Positions 1 through 10,000 of a stretch of 64,000 nucleotides of DNA are shown piece after piece. Source of the stretch: Bin52 sp965243345. GTDB taxonomy: Bacteria; Pseudomonadota; Alphaproteobacteria; Thalassobaculales; Thalassobaculaceae. The notes below the pieces were generated by a model that saw nothing but the letters and a program-made list of their open reading frames with translations, did no database searches and had not been told where the DNA came from. The position numbers were made by a program, and so were the translations under genes. Each line of letters begins with the position of its first letter. Position 1 is the first letter of the stretch. Location of the stretch: assembly GCA_965243345.1 (NCBI GenBank), contig CBDEUR010000003.1, positions 930,001-994,000 of the forward strand. Direction: 5' to 3'.

Positions 1-2060
1 CCGGCACGCTGCGCGACCCGTATCTGTCGCTCCGCGATGCTGACGGCAATGCGGTCGCAGGCATGGCGGACGACGACAGCGGCGCAGGATTTGACAGCCA
101 GTTGACGTTCACGGCGAGCACGGCCGGCACCTACCATGTGGCGGCCAGCAGCAACTGGGAGAGAAGTGCAGGCACCTACACGGTATCGGTGACGGATGTC
201 ACGGACGCAGGTACCGACGATCACGGGGCGTCATCGGGGACGGCCGGCACGGTTGCGGTCGGCGGCTCGGCGACGGGTGCGGTCGGGCATGCGGGTGACA
301 CCGACTGGTTTGCGGTGACGCTGGAGGCGGGCAAGACCTACCGGATCGACCTGAAGGGGGTCTCGAGCAGCGCCGGCACGCTGCGCGATCCGTACCTGCA
401 GGGCATCTACGATGCTGACGGCAGTGCGGTTGCGGGCATGACGGACGACGACAGCGGCGTCGGCAGGGACAGCCAGCTGACGTTCACCGTGGAGACGGCC
501 GGTACCTACTATGTGTCGGCCGGCGCCTGGGAAAACGGGACGGGCACCTACCAGGTGTCGGTGACGGATGTCACGGGCGGCAGCGTTGACGATCACGGGG
601 CGTCGACGGGAACGGCCGGCACGGTGGCGGTCGGTGGCTCGGCGACGGGCGACCTCGGACATGCGGGCGACATCGACTGGTATGCGGTGACGCTGGAGGC
701 AGGCAAGACCTACCGGATCGACCTGCAGGGCGCGTCGAGCGGCGCCGGCACGCTGCGCGACCCGTATCTGTCACTCCGCGATGCGGACGGCAATGCGGTT
801 ACGGGGATGACGGACGACGACAGCGGCGCGGGCAGGGACAGCCAGCTGACGTTCACCGTGGGGACGACCGGCACCTACTACGTATCGGCCGGCGGCGCCT
901 GGGCAAGCGGCGAGGGCACCTACACGGTGTCGGTGACGGATGTCACGGACGGGAGCGCCGACGATCACGGGGCGTCGACGGGGACGGCCGGCACGGTGGC
1001 GGTCGGCGGCTCGGCGACGGGCGAGATCGGCCATGCCGGCGACGTGGACTGGTTTGCGGTGACGCTGGAAGCGGGCAAGACCTACCGGATCGACCTGAAG
1101 GGGGTCTCGAGCAGCTCCGGCACGCTGCGCGACCCCTACCTGCGGAGCCTCCACGACGCTGATGGCAATGCGGTCGCGGGCATGACGGACGACGACAGCG
1201 GGGCGGGCAGGGACAGCCAACTGACCTTCTCCGTGGAGACGGCCGGCACCTACTACGTGTCGGCCGGCGCCTGGAAAAACGGGACAGGCACCTACCAGGT
1301 GTCCGTGACGGATGTCACGGGCGGCAGCCAGGACGATCACGGGGCGTCGACGGGGACGGCCGGCACGGTATCGGTCGGCGGCTCGGTGACGGGCGGGATC
1401 GGGCATGTGGGCGACACCGACTGGTATGCGGTGACGTTTGAGGAGGGCAAGACCTACCGGATCGACCTGCAGGGCGCCTCGAGCGGTGCAGGTACGCTGG
1501 CCGACCCGTATCTGCGGGGCATCTACGACGCGAATGGCAACCGGATCGTCAACACGCTGAACGACGACAGCGGGGCGGGCAGGGACAGCCAGCTGACGTT
1601 CACCGCGTCGGCGGCCGGCACATACTACGTGGCGGCCGGCGGCGCATGGGGAAGCAGCACTGGCACCTACAAGCTATCGGTGACGGACGTTACGGACAGC
1701 AGTCTGGACGACTATGGGGCGACGGCAGGGACGGCCGGTCAGGCCGCGGTCGGCGACTCGGCGTCGGGCTCGATCGGGCATCAGGGTGACGTCGACTGGT
1801 TTGCGGTGACGCTGGAGGCGGGCAAGGCCTACCGGATCGACCTGAAGGGCGCCTCGAGCGGCGCCGGCACGCTGGGCAACCCGTATCTGCGAGGCCTCCA
1901 CGACGCTGACGGCAACGCGGTCGCGGGCCTGACGGACGACGACAGCGGTTTCGGCAGGGACAGCCAGTTGACATTCACGGTGCACGCAGGCGGCACATAC
2001 TATGTGGCGGCCAGCGCCCAGCAAAACAGTACAGGCACCTACGAGGTGTCGGTCACCGAA
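1..2060 (+). repeat. 372-bp in-frame tandem repeats in the RTX gene
   Basis: The marker GATCAC recurs at 219, 591, 963 and 1335, an exact 372-base period (124 codons). A more diverged fifth full unit starts near 1710. Units are very similar at the DNA level, which suggests recent expansion or homogenisation by recombination. Copy number probably varies between strains. Confidence 0.85.
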
Positions 2061-2873
2061 ACCACGACCGACGGTGGAGCGGGAGCGGATACGCTGCGGG
2101 GCGGCGACGGTGACGATGTCCTTCGCGGTCGTGGCGGCGACGACATGCTGATCGGCGGCGCGGGAAATGACTCGTTGCTCGGGGGTACCGGCAACGACAC
2201 GCTTGACGGGGGCCCTGGCAACGACGTGCTGCTTGGCGACTCGGGTGACGACATCCTTCGCGGCCGGTCCGGCGACGACCGGCTGGACGGCGGCGCGGGA
2301 AATGACAGGTTGCTCGGAGGTGCGGGCAACGACACGCTCGACGGGGGCCGGGGCAACGACCAGCTGTGGGGGCACACGGGCGACGACACCCTTCGCGGCC
2401 GCGACGGCAATGACATGCTGGACGGCGGCGACGGCGACGACCGGCTGTTTGGCGGCACCGGGAACGACACGCTTGGGGGCGGCATCGGCGATGACCTGGT
2501 ACGGGGGCATCAAGGCGACGACCTGCTGAGGGGCCACAGCGGCGACGACACGCTGGAAGGCGAGGACGGCGACGACCGGCTCTTTGGCGGCCACGGAAAT
2601 GATCGCATCGTCGGCGGCGCTGGCGACGACGTTCTGACGGGCCACGAGGGCAGTGACACCTTCGTGTTCACAGGCAGGTTCGGCGCCGACCGGGTCACGG
2701 ATTTCGCCGTCGGTGAGGATCTGCTCGACCTGCGGGGCCTGGGCCTGTCCGACTTCGAGGACGTGGAGGCACGACAGGAGGGCGCCCACGTGCGGCTGGA
2801 GCTGTCGAGAGGAACGATCGTGCTGGAGAACGTCGACCTGGCCGAGCTGGATTCCTCGGACTTCCTGTTCTAG
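1..2873 (+). CDS. RTX/PPC-repeat protein, type I secretion substrate (5' end outside window)
   Basis: The reading frame is already open at base 3, so the N-terminus lies outside the window; 956 residues are visible. The first two thirds are one partial and five full repeats of about 124 residues. Each has a beta-sandwich pattern (DWFAVTLEAGKTYRIDL, then DSQLTFTV and GTYYVSAG) like bacterial pre-peptidase C-terminal (PPC) domains. From about base 2076 to 2650 there are about 20 glycine-aspartate nonapeptides of the GGxGNDxLx type, which form calcium-binding beta-rolls in RTX proteins. The last residues, DSSDFLF, are a typical acidic-hydrophobic C-terminal secretion signal. The exporter genes follow 123 bases downstream on the same strand. 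No protease or other catalytic motif is visible in this part, so adhesin or structural surface protein is the best guess. Confidence 0.9.
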   Translation, partial: GTLRDPYLSLRDADGNAVAGMADDDSGAGFDSQLTFTASTAGTYHVAASSNWERSAGTYTVSVTDVTDAGTDDHGASSGTAGTVAVGGSATGAVGHAGDTDWFAVTLEAGKTYRIDLKGVSSSAGTLRDPYLQGIYDADGSAVAGMTDDDSGVGRDSQLTFTVETAGTYYVSAGAWENGTGTYQVSVTDVTGGSVDDHGASTGTAGTVAVGGSATGDLGHAGDIDWYAVTLEAGKTYRIDLQGASSGAGTLRDPYLSLRDADGNAVTGMTDDDSGAGRDSQLTFTVGTTGTYYVSAGGAWASGEGTYTVSVTDVTDGSADDHGASTGTAGTVAVGGSATGEIGHAGDVDWFAVTLEAGKTYRIDLKGVSSSSGTLRDPYLRSLHDADGNAVAGMTDDDSGAGRDSQLTFSVETAGTYYVSAGAWKNGTGTYQVSVTDVTGGSQDDHGASTGTAGTVSVGGSVTGGIGHVGDTDWYAVTFEEGKTYRIDLQGASSGAGTLADPYLRGIYDANGNRIVNTLNDDSGAGRDSQLTFTASAAGTYYVAAGGAWGSSTGTYKLSVTDVTDSSLDDYGATAGTAGQAAVGDSASGSIGHQGDVDWFAVTLEAGKAYRIDLKGASSGAGTLGNPYLRGLHDADGNAVAGLTDDDSGFGRDSQLTFTVHAGGTYYVAASAQQNSTGTYEVSVTETTTDGGAGADTLRGGDGDDVLRGRGGDDMLIGGAGNDSLLGGTGNDTLDGGPGNDVLLGDSGDDILRGRSGDDRLDGGAGNDRLLGGAGNDTLDGGRGNDQLWGHTGDDTLRGRDGNDMLDGGDGDDRLFGGTGNDTLGGGIGDDLVRGHQGDDLLRGHSGDDTLEGEDGDDRLFGGHGNDRIVGGAGDDVLTGHEGSDTFVFTGRFGADRVTDFAVGEDLLDLRGLGLSDFEDVEARQEGAHVRLELSRGTIVLENVDLAELDSSDFLF

Positions 2874-2996
2874 GCGCGGGCATGATGCAACCGCCGGCGC
2901 CTCGTGGACGCGCTGCGACGAGCCTGGAGAGGTGCAGGGTTTGAAGAGCGGAGATCGGACTCCGCCGGACCGTTCCCCATGCCATGAGCTGCCGCG

Positions 2997-4697
2997 ATGA
3001 CGGCGCAGCCCGCCGACGCCCTGGAACGCGCGATGGCGTCGTGCCGACGGGTGTGGGCCGGGGTGGCGGCGTTCAGCGCCTTTCTGAACCTGCTGATGCT
3101 CGCAGTGCCGCTCTACATGATGCAGATCTTCGACAGGGTGCTGACCACAGGTCACATCGACACGCTGCTTGTGCTGACAGCGATGGTGGCGGCGGCGCTG
3201 ATCGTCTTTGGCCTGCTCGATGCGCTGCGCGGACGCATCCTGGCCCGGGTCGGGGCCTGGCTCGAGGGCGAGCTGGGCGGTTCCGTGCTCTCCGGCGCAG
3301 TGTCCGACGCGCTGCGGTCGGGCGGCGGCGTGTCCGCCCAGGGACTGCGCGACCTGGCGGCGGTACGAGGGTATGTCGGCAGCCCGTCGGTGGCACCGCT
3401 GTTCGATGCTCCCTGGGCGCCCGTATTCCTCGCGGTGGTGTTTCTCATCCACCCGGTGCTCGGCTGGATCGGCCTGGGCGGCGCATTGCTGCTCGCGGGA
3501 TGCGCGGTGGCGAACGACCTCGGAACGCGCAAGCGCGTGGCCGCGGCGAACGACGCCCAGGCGAAGGCGCTGAACGAGGCCGATGCGGCAGTGCGCAATG
3601 CTGATGCCATCATCGCGATGGGCATGCTGCCCGCGCTCGTACGGCGCAGCGTGCAACCGGCCCCCGGCGGCCTGCGGCGGCAGGTGGCGGCGAACGACAT
3701 CGCCTCCGCGATCGCGGCGTTCGCGAAGGCATCTCGCTTCGCCCTGCAGGTGGCGATGCTGGGGGTGGGGGCCTGGCTGGTCATCGGCGCCGAGATGAGC
3801 CCCGGCGGGATGATCGCGGCCTCGATCGTGCTTGCGCGCGGACTGGCTCCGGTCGAGCAGTCCATCGGCAGCTGGCGTGCCTTCGTCGCGGCGCGGGCGG
3901 CGTGGCGGCGCCTTGAGGACCTGTTGCACCGCGCCGGAGGGCAGGTGGCCGGAACCGTGCTGCCGCGCCCGAAGGGGGTGCTCGAACTTGAAGGGGTGGG
4001 CTACGCACCCCCGGGACGGCGCTCGGCGGTGCTCCGCGGGGTGAGCCTGCGCGTCGAGGCGGGCGAGATGCTGGGGATCGTCGGGCCGTCGGGGGCGGGC
4101 AAGACCACGCTGGTGCGTCTCATCGTCGGATCGCTCGCTCCGACGGTGGGTCATGTGCGCCTCGACGGTGCGGACATGGCAACATGGCCGGCCGCAGACC
4201 GCGGCCGTCACGTCGGCTACCTGCCGCAGAACATCGAGCTGTTCGCGGGCACGGTGCGCGACAACATCGCCCGGCTCGGCGAAGCTCCGGACGAGGCCGT
4301 GGTTGCAGCCGCGGAGCTTGCCGGTGCGCATCGGACGGTGCTGGAACTCGACGCCGCGTACGAGACCCCCATCGGCGAGGGCGGAGTGCCGGTTTCGGGC
4401 GGGCAACGCCAGCGCATCGCGCTCGCGCGCGCCGTGTTCGGCAATCCGGCACTGGTCGTGCTCGACGAGCCAAACGCGTATCTCGATGGCGACGGGGAGT
4501 GGGCGCTCATGGATGCCCTTGACCGGCTGCGCGAGCGAGGCGTCACGGTGGTGCTGGTCGCGCAACGGGCGCCGGTCATGGTCAAGGCCGACCGGATCGT
4601 GGTCATCAGGAGCGGAGCGGTGGCGGCCTACGGACCCGCCGACCGGATTCTGGACGAATTGCGGCGGCCGGTCCCCTCGCAGGCGGCGAACGCATGA
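2997..4697 (+). CDS. Type I secretion ABC permease/ATPase (PrtD family)
   Basis: This 566-residue half-transporter exports the RTX protein across the inner membrane. Hydrophobic helices fill roughly residues 20-290. The ATPase domain follows, with Walker A GPSGAGKTT, signature VSGGQRQRIALARA and Walker B LVVLDEPNAYLD. The length and the lack of an N-terminal peptidase C39 domain fit the PrtD/AprD exporter family rather than HlyB. It lies 123 bases after the RTX substrate. Its stop overlaps the next start as ATGA, so it is translationally coupled to the fusion protein. No TolC-type outer-membrane partner lies in the window. Confidence 0.93.
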   Translation: MTAQPADALERAMASCRRVWAGVAAFSAFLNLLMLAVPLYMMQIFDRVLTTGHIDTLLVLTAMVAAALIVFGLLDALRGRILARVGAWLEGELGGSVLSGAVSDALRSGGGVSAQGLRDLAAVRGYVGSPSVAPLFDAPWAPVFLAVVFLIHPVLGWIGLGGALLLAGCAVANDLGTRKRVAAANDAQAKALNEADAAVRNADAIIAMGMLPALVRRSVQPAPGGLRRQVAANDIASAIAAFAKASRFALQVAMLGVGAWLVIGAEMSPGGMIAASIVLARGLAPVEQSIGSWRAFVAARAAWRRLEDLLHRAGGQVAGTVLPRPKGVLELEGVGYAPPGRRSAVLRGVSLRVEAGEMLGIVGPSGAGKTTLVRLIVGSLAPTVGHVRLDGADMATWPAADRGRHVGYLPQNIELFAGTVRDNIARLGEAPDEAVVAAAELAGAHRTVLELDAAYETPIGEGGVPVSGGQRQRIALARAVFGNPALVVLDEPNAYLDGDGEWALMDALDRLRERGVTVVLVAQRAPVMVKADRIVVIRSGAVAAYGPADRILDELRRPVPSQAANA

Positions 4698-6046
4698 GCG
4701 GCGATCTCGTCCCCAGGGGCACCACTCTTCCCGCGGCCCCGAACCCCCGGCCGCTTGGCCTCTCTCCCGTTCCCCGCCCCATGGGGGTAGCCCGGTCCAT
4801 GGCGTTGGCCGGCGCCCTGGCGGGGCTGTTCTGCGGCGGCTTTGCGGCGTGGGCGGCGCTCGCGCCGCTGGAGAGCGCGGCCATTGCTCCGGGCGTGCTG
4901 GGGGTACGCGGCGAGCGCAAGACCGTGCAGCATCTCGAAGGCGGCATTGTCGCGGCGATTGCGGTCGCCGAGGGCGACGCCGTCGAGCTCAGGCAGGTTC
5001 TGCTCGTTCTCGATGACACACAGCCGCGCGCTACCCTGGCTCAGGTCACAGCCCAGCACCGCTCGGCCGCGGCGCTGGAGGCGCGGCTCATCGCCGAGCG
5101 TGACGGCCTCGACTCCATCGACTGGCCGGAACGGTTGCGGACAGCCAACGCCGGGGCGGTCCGTGCCACCCAGGAACGAATCTTTTCCGCAAGAAAGGCC
5201 TCTCTGAACAGTGAAGTCGCGATCCTCGAGCAGCGGATCGCGCAGCTCCACGAGCAGGCGGCGGGCTTCGAGGGACAGATCGCGGCCCAGGACCGCCACG
5301 TTGCCTTGCTCGCCGACGAAATCCGCGATGTCCGCTCGTTGGTCAAGGACCGCTACACGACCAGGCAACGGCTGCGTGGCCTGGAACGCGAGCAGACCGA
5401 GGTCATCGGGGAACGCGCGCGCAACCGGGCCCAGGCAGCGCGCATGAAAGAGGCCGCCAGCGAGGTGCGGCTCCAGATCGTCCGGCTGTGGAACGCGCGT
5501 CGGACTGAAGTCACCGGCCAGCTGCGCGAAGTCGAGGTCCGGCTCGCCGACCTTGAGCAACGCCTGACCGCTGCCGAGGACGTGCTTTCGCGCACCCGTA
5601 TCGTCGCGCCCGTGGCGGGGACCGTCGTCGGCCTGGGCGTGTTCACTCCGGGTGCCGTCATCGCGCCCGGACAAAGGCTGCTGGACATCGTTCCCTCGGG
5701 CGAGCGCCTCGTCGTTCAGGCCCGCATTGCTCCCGACGACATTGATTCAGTTGCGGTAGGGTTGCCGGCCCGGGTGCGCCTGACCGCGTTCTCCCTGCTC
5801 ACCACGCCGCCGTTCGACGCCCGCGTGATCCGGATCTCGGCCGATGCGTTCTCCGACACCCGTACCGGCGCCTCCTGGTACGAGGCCCGTGTCGCCCTCG
5901 ATCCCGGTCAGGCCGCGCTCGAACACCTCCAGCTCGTTCCTGGCATGCCGGCCGAGGTCATGATTGTCACCGGTGCCTCGACGCCGTTCGAATATCTGCT
6001 CAAGCCCATCCTCACCAGCATCGATCGGGCTCTGCGCGAGAACTGA
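4694..6046 (+). CDS. HlyD/PrtE-family membrane fusion protein
   Basis: This 450-residue periplasmic adaptor joins the PrtD-like exporter to an outer-membrane channel. One transmembrane helix near residues 30-60 is followed by a lipoyl/barrel-sandwich segment (GERKTVQHLEGGIV). A long coiled-coil hairpin covers about residues 95-290, rich in Glu, Arg and Gln heptads. The second half-motif (RIVAPVAGTVVGLGVFTPGAVI) and the C-terminal beta-barrel follow. Order and length match the type I secretion HlyD family. It overlaps the exporter gene by 4 bases and ends the secretion operon. Confidence 0.93.
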   Translation: MSGDLVPRGTTLPAAPNPRPLGLSPVPRPMGVARSMALAGALAGLFCGGFAAWAALAPLESAAIAPGVLGVRGERKTVQHLEGGIVAAIAVAEGDAVELRQVLLVLDDTQPRATLAQVTAQHRSAAALEARLIAERDGLDSIDWPERLRTANAGAVRATQERIFSARKASLNSEVAILEQRIAQLHEQAAGFEGQIAAQDRHVALLADEIRDVRSLVKDRYTTRQRLRGLEREQTEVIGERARNRAQAARMKEAASEVRLQIVRLWNARRTEVTGQLREVEVRLADLEQRLTAAEDVLSRTRIVAPVAGTVVGLGVFTPGAVIAPGQRLLDIVPSGERLVVQARIAPDDIDSVAVGLPARVRLTAFSLLTTPPFDARVIRISADAFSDTRTGASWYEARVALDPGQAALEHLQLVPGMPAEVMIVTGASTPFEYLLKPILTSIDRALREN

Positions 6047-6379
6047 CCGGAGCGTCCCGCATCAGTGCGAACGGAAACCGGCGATGGCGCCCGGGCGTGC
6101 ATGATCCCGCGAGGTCCCGGGGACGGCATGGTGATGTCTCGAGATCTCCGTTCCGGTGGGAGCTTCACCACAGCCGCCCCTCGGCAGGCATCCGGGGAAC
6201 CGCAGACTGTGGATTGCGGTGCGTGACGCAATGGGACCGGGGGTCTCGCGAGGGGCGGGTTTGCCCGGTTCCACGGAGACGTCCACGGTGAACCGCCAGG
6301 AGACACGGGCGGGTGGAAGACGGTGTCCACGTCAAGGTCCGGCTCGGCCGGCCGGAGGCCAGGTCCTGCGATGGTTTCC

Positions 6380-6653
6380 GGTTCCGGGTCAGGATCGCGT
6401 ACAGGTCGCCATGCTGCAGACCGGCAGTCTGCCTGGACACATCGGCGAGCCAGGTCCGGGGATCATCGTCGTCGAGCGTGGCGGTGCCGACCAGGGTGTT
6501 GTACATCGCCGCCACCCGCGCGCCGGACCGGTCGGAGCCGCGGAACAGCCGGGAACTTCGTTCCGGAACGACACCGCTGTCGCAAATGTCATGCCGCATG
6601 GCTCGCATAGCAGAGCGCTTGTTCATCGCTTTGAGGCGGAGGCGAACGGACAC
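6380..6653 (-). pseudogene. IS66-family transposase C-terminal relic
   Basis: Read on the minus strand, about 60 residues around LFRGSDRSGARVAAMYN and TLDDDDPRTWLADV match the end of IS66 transposases (pattern LFAGSDxGGERAAxxY, then AKLNxxDPxxWL). The rest of the transposase and its two accessory genes are absent. The reading frame beyond residue 91 is not IS66-like. It lies in a gene-free 954-base stretch (6047-7000) between the secretion operon and the first giant surface protein. Apart from this relic nothing else was recognised there. Confidence 0.65.
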
Positions 6654-7000
6654 TGTCGTGCCCCGCTTGGCCGCAGGTCCTGGCAGCGGTCGCCCTGCCG
6701 CGGCGCTGACGGCAGCTGACTCGATTCTCCTCCCGCCGCCTTCATCGGCACTCCTCGCGGACCCCGGATCCCTCCCAAATGGGAGGATTTACAGGAACTT
6801 GGGCCTGGATACCCTGTTTCCTGCAAGGGTTTCACAGAGCTTGCATTCACCGTCGCGGAGGGTGGGCGAATAGGCCCGGCAACATCGAGATCGTCATGAC
6901 CGCCGGGACCAAACGCGCAGGCGCAGTACCGGTCAGGCAGAGCTGACCGCCCATCCTGTGTCCGGTGCCACAGCCGCGTCGAGCGCCTGGGAGGCACGCA

Positions 7001-10000
7001 ATGCCTGGAGAGCCGAAAGCCGAGTTGGGTCCGGGCGGCGAATTCTCCGATACCTGCAGCGCGGCTGACGCCATGGGCCGCGCCGACCTTGCCCGGCAAG
7101 AACGCCGTTTTCGTGGCCGGAACTCCCCGTTCGGTCACCCGGCAGGGAACGCTTGCTTTTCCCGCTTCCGCCTTCCCGGTTTCCGGCGCGCGCTTGGCGC
7201 GTGGGCGGCGGTGTTCGGGCTCGCGGCCCTCGTCACCGCCCCCGTTCCGGTGGCGGCGGTACAGATCGCCAGGCTGGTGAGCAATACGGGGCAGGGCTCC
7301 GGCGGCGCAAATCCCGCCTACTTCGACACTGACCACAACCAGAATTTCTATTTCTACTACGGCAGCAATTCCTCGGGCTACATGCTGACCAGCGTCGACA
7401 TCGAACTCGAGGTCGGCAACCCGGAGGGGTCGCCGGAGCCGACCTACAGCGTGAGCATCGAGCGGCTGCGCTGGGAAAGAAGCGAACCGATCGGTTTAAG
7501 GCTCGGCACGCTGAAGAACCCGTCCAAGCTCAAGACGGGGCTCAACAGATTCACGGCCCCCGGCACCGGTATCCGTCTTCCCAGAGGCTGGACCTTTCAG
7601 GGCTATGGCGTAACGATCGACGTGAGCGATGTCGGCGGCAGGGATATTCAGATCGCTCGAACGTGGTCGGACGGGGAAGATTCCGGCAGTGCTGCCGGTT
7701 TGACCGTTGGGAACTACAGCGCTACGCGGAGCATCAACGTAAAAGAGAACGGGGGATGGTGGAAGTGGGGTGGCTCATCCCTGAAGATCGCCGTCAATGG
7801 CTACCCCTACACGCACGGCATGCCGGGCAAGGTGCCCGCGCCTGCGGTGAGCGCGGGGACCGCCGCGAGCAGCCTGTCGGTGAGTTGGAACTCGTACCAG
7901 ACGGACACCGACTACGACCTGCGCTACTACGCGGGCGATGCGGATCCGGCTGACCCTGCGGACTGGGTCGAGGAGGGCGAGCCGGGCGGCCACACCCATA
8001 CCGGCACGGCGACCACGGCGACGATCACGGGGCTGGCGCAGGGCACCGCCTACCGGGTGCAGGTGCGGGCGGCGAACGGCGTCGGGCCGGGTCCGTGGTC
8101 GGACTCGGGCAGCGCCACCACGGGCTCGTCGAACACCGCGCCGCGGCTGCTGCAGCTCTCCGGCAGCGACGGCTGCGAGGAGAAGACGTCGGGCACCGCG
8201 TTCGCGACGCTGAACCTCGCCACCAACGCCCTGATCAGCACCACTCCCCTGGCGGGCCGCGACCGGTGTTCGGGCTCCGACCGGATGGCGCCGATGTTCG
8301 AGGACCCGGACGGCGATGCGCTGACCTACTCGACCTCCTACACCCTGCCGGCGAAGGTGCACTTCTTCGACGGCTTTCCCCGCATCGCGGCGCCGGGCAG
8401 CCCGGAAGGGGGAAGCCAGGGGAGGCTGTACTTCCGCGGCGTCACCGCGCACGAGGCGGCGGACATCCGGGTGGACGTGACGGCGACCGACCCGCACGGG
8501 GCCTCGGCGAGCACGCATGTCGTGCTCAAGGGAAAGCCCCCCGCGAACACCGCCGCCCCGCGGTTCGCCGCGACGGCGAGCCGCAGGAACATGGCGGTGG
8601 GCGCGCCGGCCAGGTGGGTGCTGCCGGCGGCGAGCGGCGGCGACACGACCTACACCGACGCCCGCGGCGACACCATCACGGTTCCCTATGTCTACGCGGT
8701 GAGCGAACTGCCGGCGGGGCTCGTCTTCGATGCGGCGACGCGCACGGTGCGGGGGACGCCGACAACGCTCGGGACCTACCGGTTCACCTACACCGCCGAC
8801 GACGCCGACGGGGCCTACTCGCTGAAGTCGTCCCCGAGCGCGGCCGACACGGCGGACGCGGCGAGCCAGACCGCCACGATCACGGTTGCGGAGGTGATCG
8901 GTTTCGAGGCGACGGGCGCCCCGACCATCTCTGGCCTGGCGCGCGCGGGCGAGACGCTGCGGGCATCGAGCGACGACATCGCCGACGCCGACGGTCTCAC
9001 CGGCGCGGCCTTCGCGTTCCAGTGGGTGTCGAGAGCGAACGGGACCGACACCGACATCGCCGGGGCCACCTCCTCCAGCTACGTGCCCGGCCCATCGGAC
9101 GTGGGTGCGGCGGTGAAGGTGCGCGCGAGTTTCACCGACGACGCCGGGTTCGCGGAGTCGCTGACCAGTGACGCGACGGCGCAGGTGGCGCCGGCGCCGC
9201 TGACGGCGTCGTTCCACGGGCTGCCGGCGGCGCACGACGGCAGCGGGCTGTTCAGCTTCGAGATCCGGTTCAGCCGGGAGTTCCAGGGGTTGCGGCTGAC
9301 GGCGTTCGAGGCCGGGGCGCTCTCGGTCACCGGCGGGCGGCTGGTGGACGTGCGGCGCGCGGTGGCCGGGCAGAACCGCCGCCTCACGGTCCGGGTGCGT
9401 CCGGCCTCGTCCGGGGACGTGACGGTGGCGCTTGCCGCGACGACGGACTGCTCGGCCGCCGGTGCCATCTGCATGGACGGGGGCCGCACGCTCGAAAGCG
9501 CGGTGTCGGCGACGGTTGCGGGTCCCGCGGCGCTGACGGCATCGTTCCACGGCCTGCCCGATGCGCATGACGGCGAGAGGCGCTTCGAGTTCGAGGTCCG
9601 CTTCAGCGAGGAGGTCGCGGGGCTGCGGCTGACGGCGGTCCAGGCCGCGCTTACGGTCACCGGCGGGCGCCTGGTGGACGTGAAGCGCACGGTGCGGGGC
9701 GAGAACCGCCGCGTGACGGTGCAGGTGCGCCCGGCCGGGGCCGGGGCGGTCACCGTGGCGCTGGCGGCGACGACGGATTGCTCGGCGGCGGGCGCGATCT
9801 GCGCGTCCGGCGGCAAGAAGCTCGCGGCCCTCTCGGCGACGGTGCCGGGTCCGAATGCACCGGCGACCGGGGCGCCGACCATCGCGGGTACGGCGCAGGT
9901 CGGGGGGACACTGACGGCGTCGACTGCCGGCATCGCGGACGCGGACGGCCTGGCCAACGCCATATTCGCCTTCCAGTGGGTGTCGGTGCGCGACGGGGCA

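Noticed and set aside
2076..2650. Short regular repeats considered as a CRISPR array
   Set aside because: They are in-frame RTX nonapeptide codons without unique spacers. No cas gene is present.
1674..4565. A 963-codon minus-strand frame over the RTX and exporter genes
   Set aside because: It crosses two well-supported genes and their gap, with no domain. It is a GC-bias shadow.
6965..7000. GTG start of surface protein A1 at 6965
   Set aside because: No ribosome binding site. ATG 7001 has GGGAGG at 6 bases.
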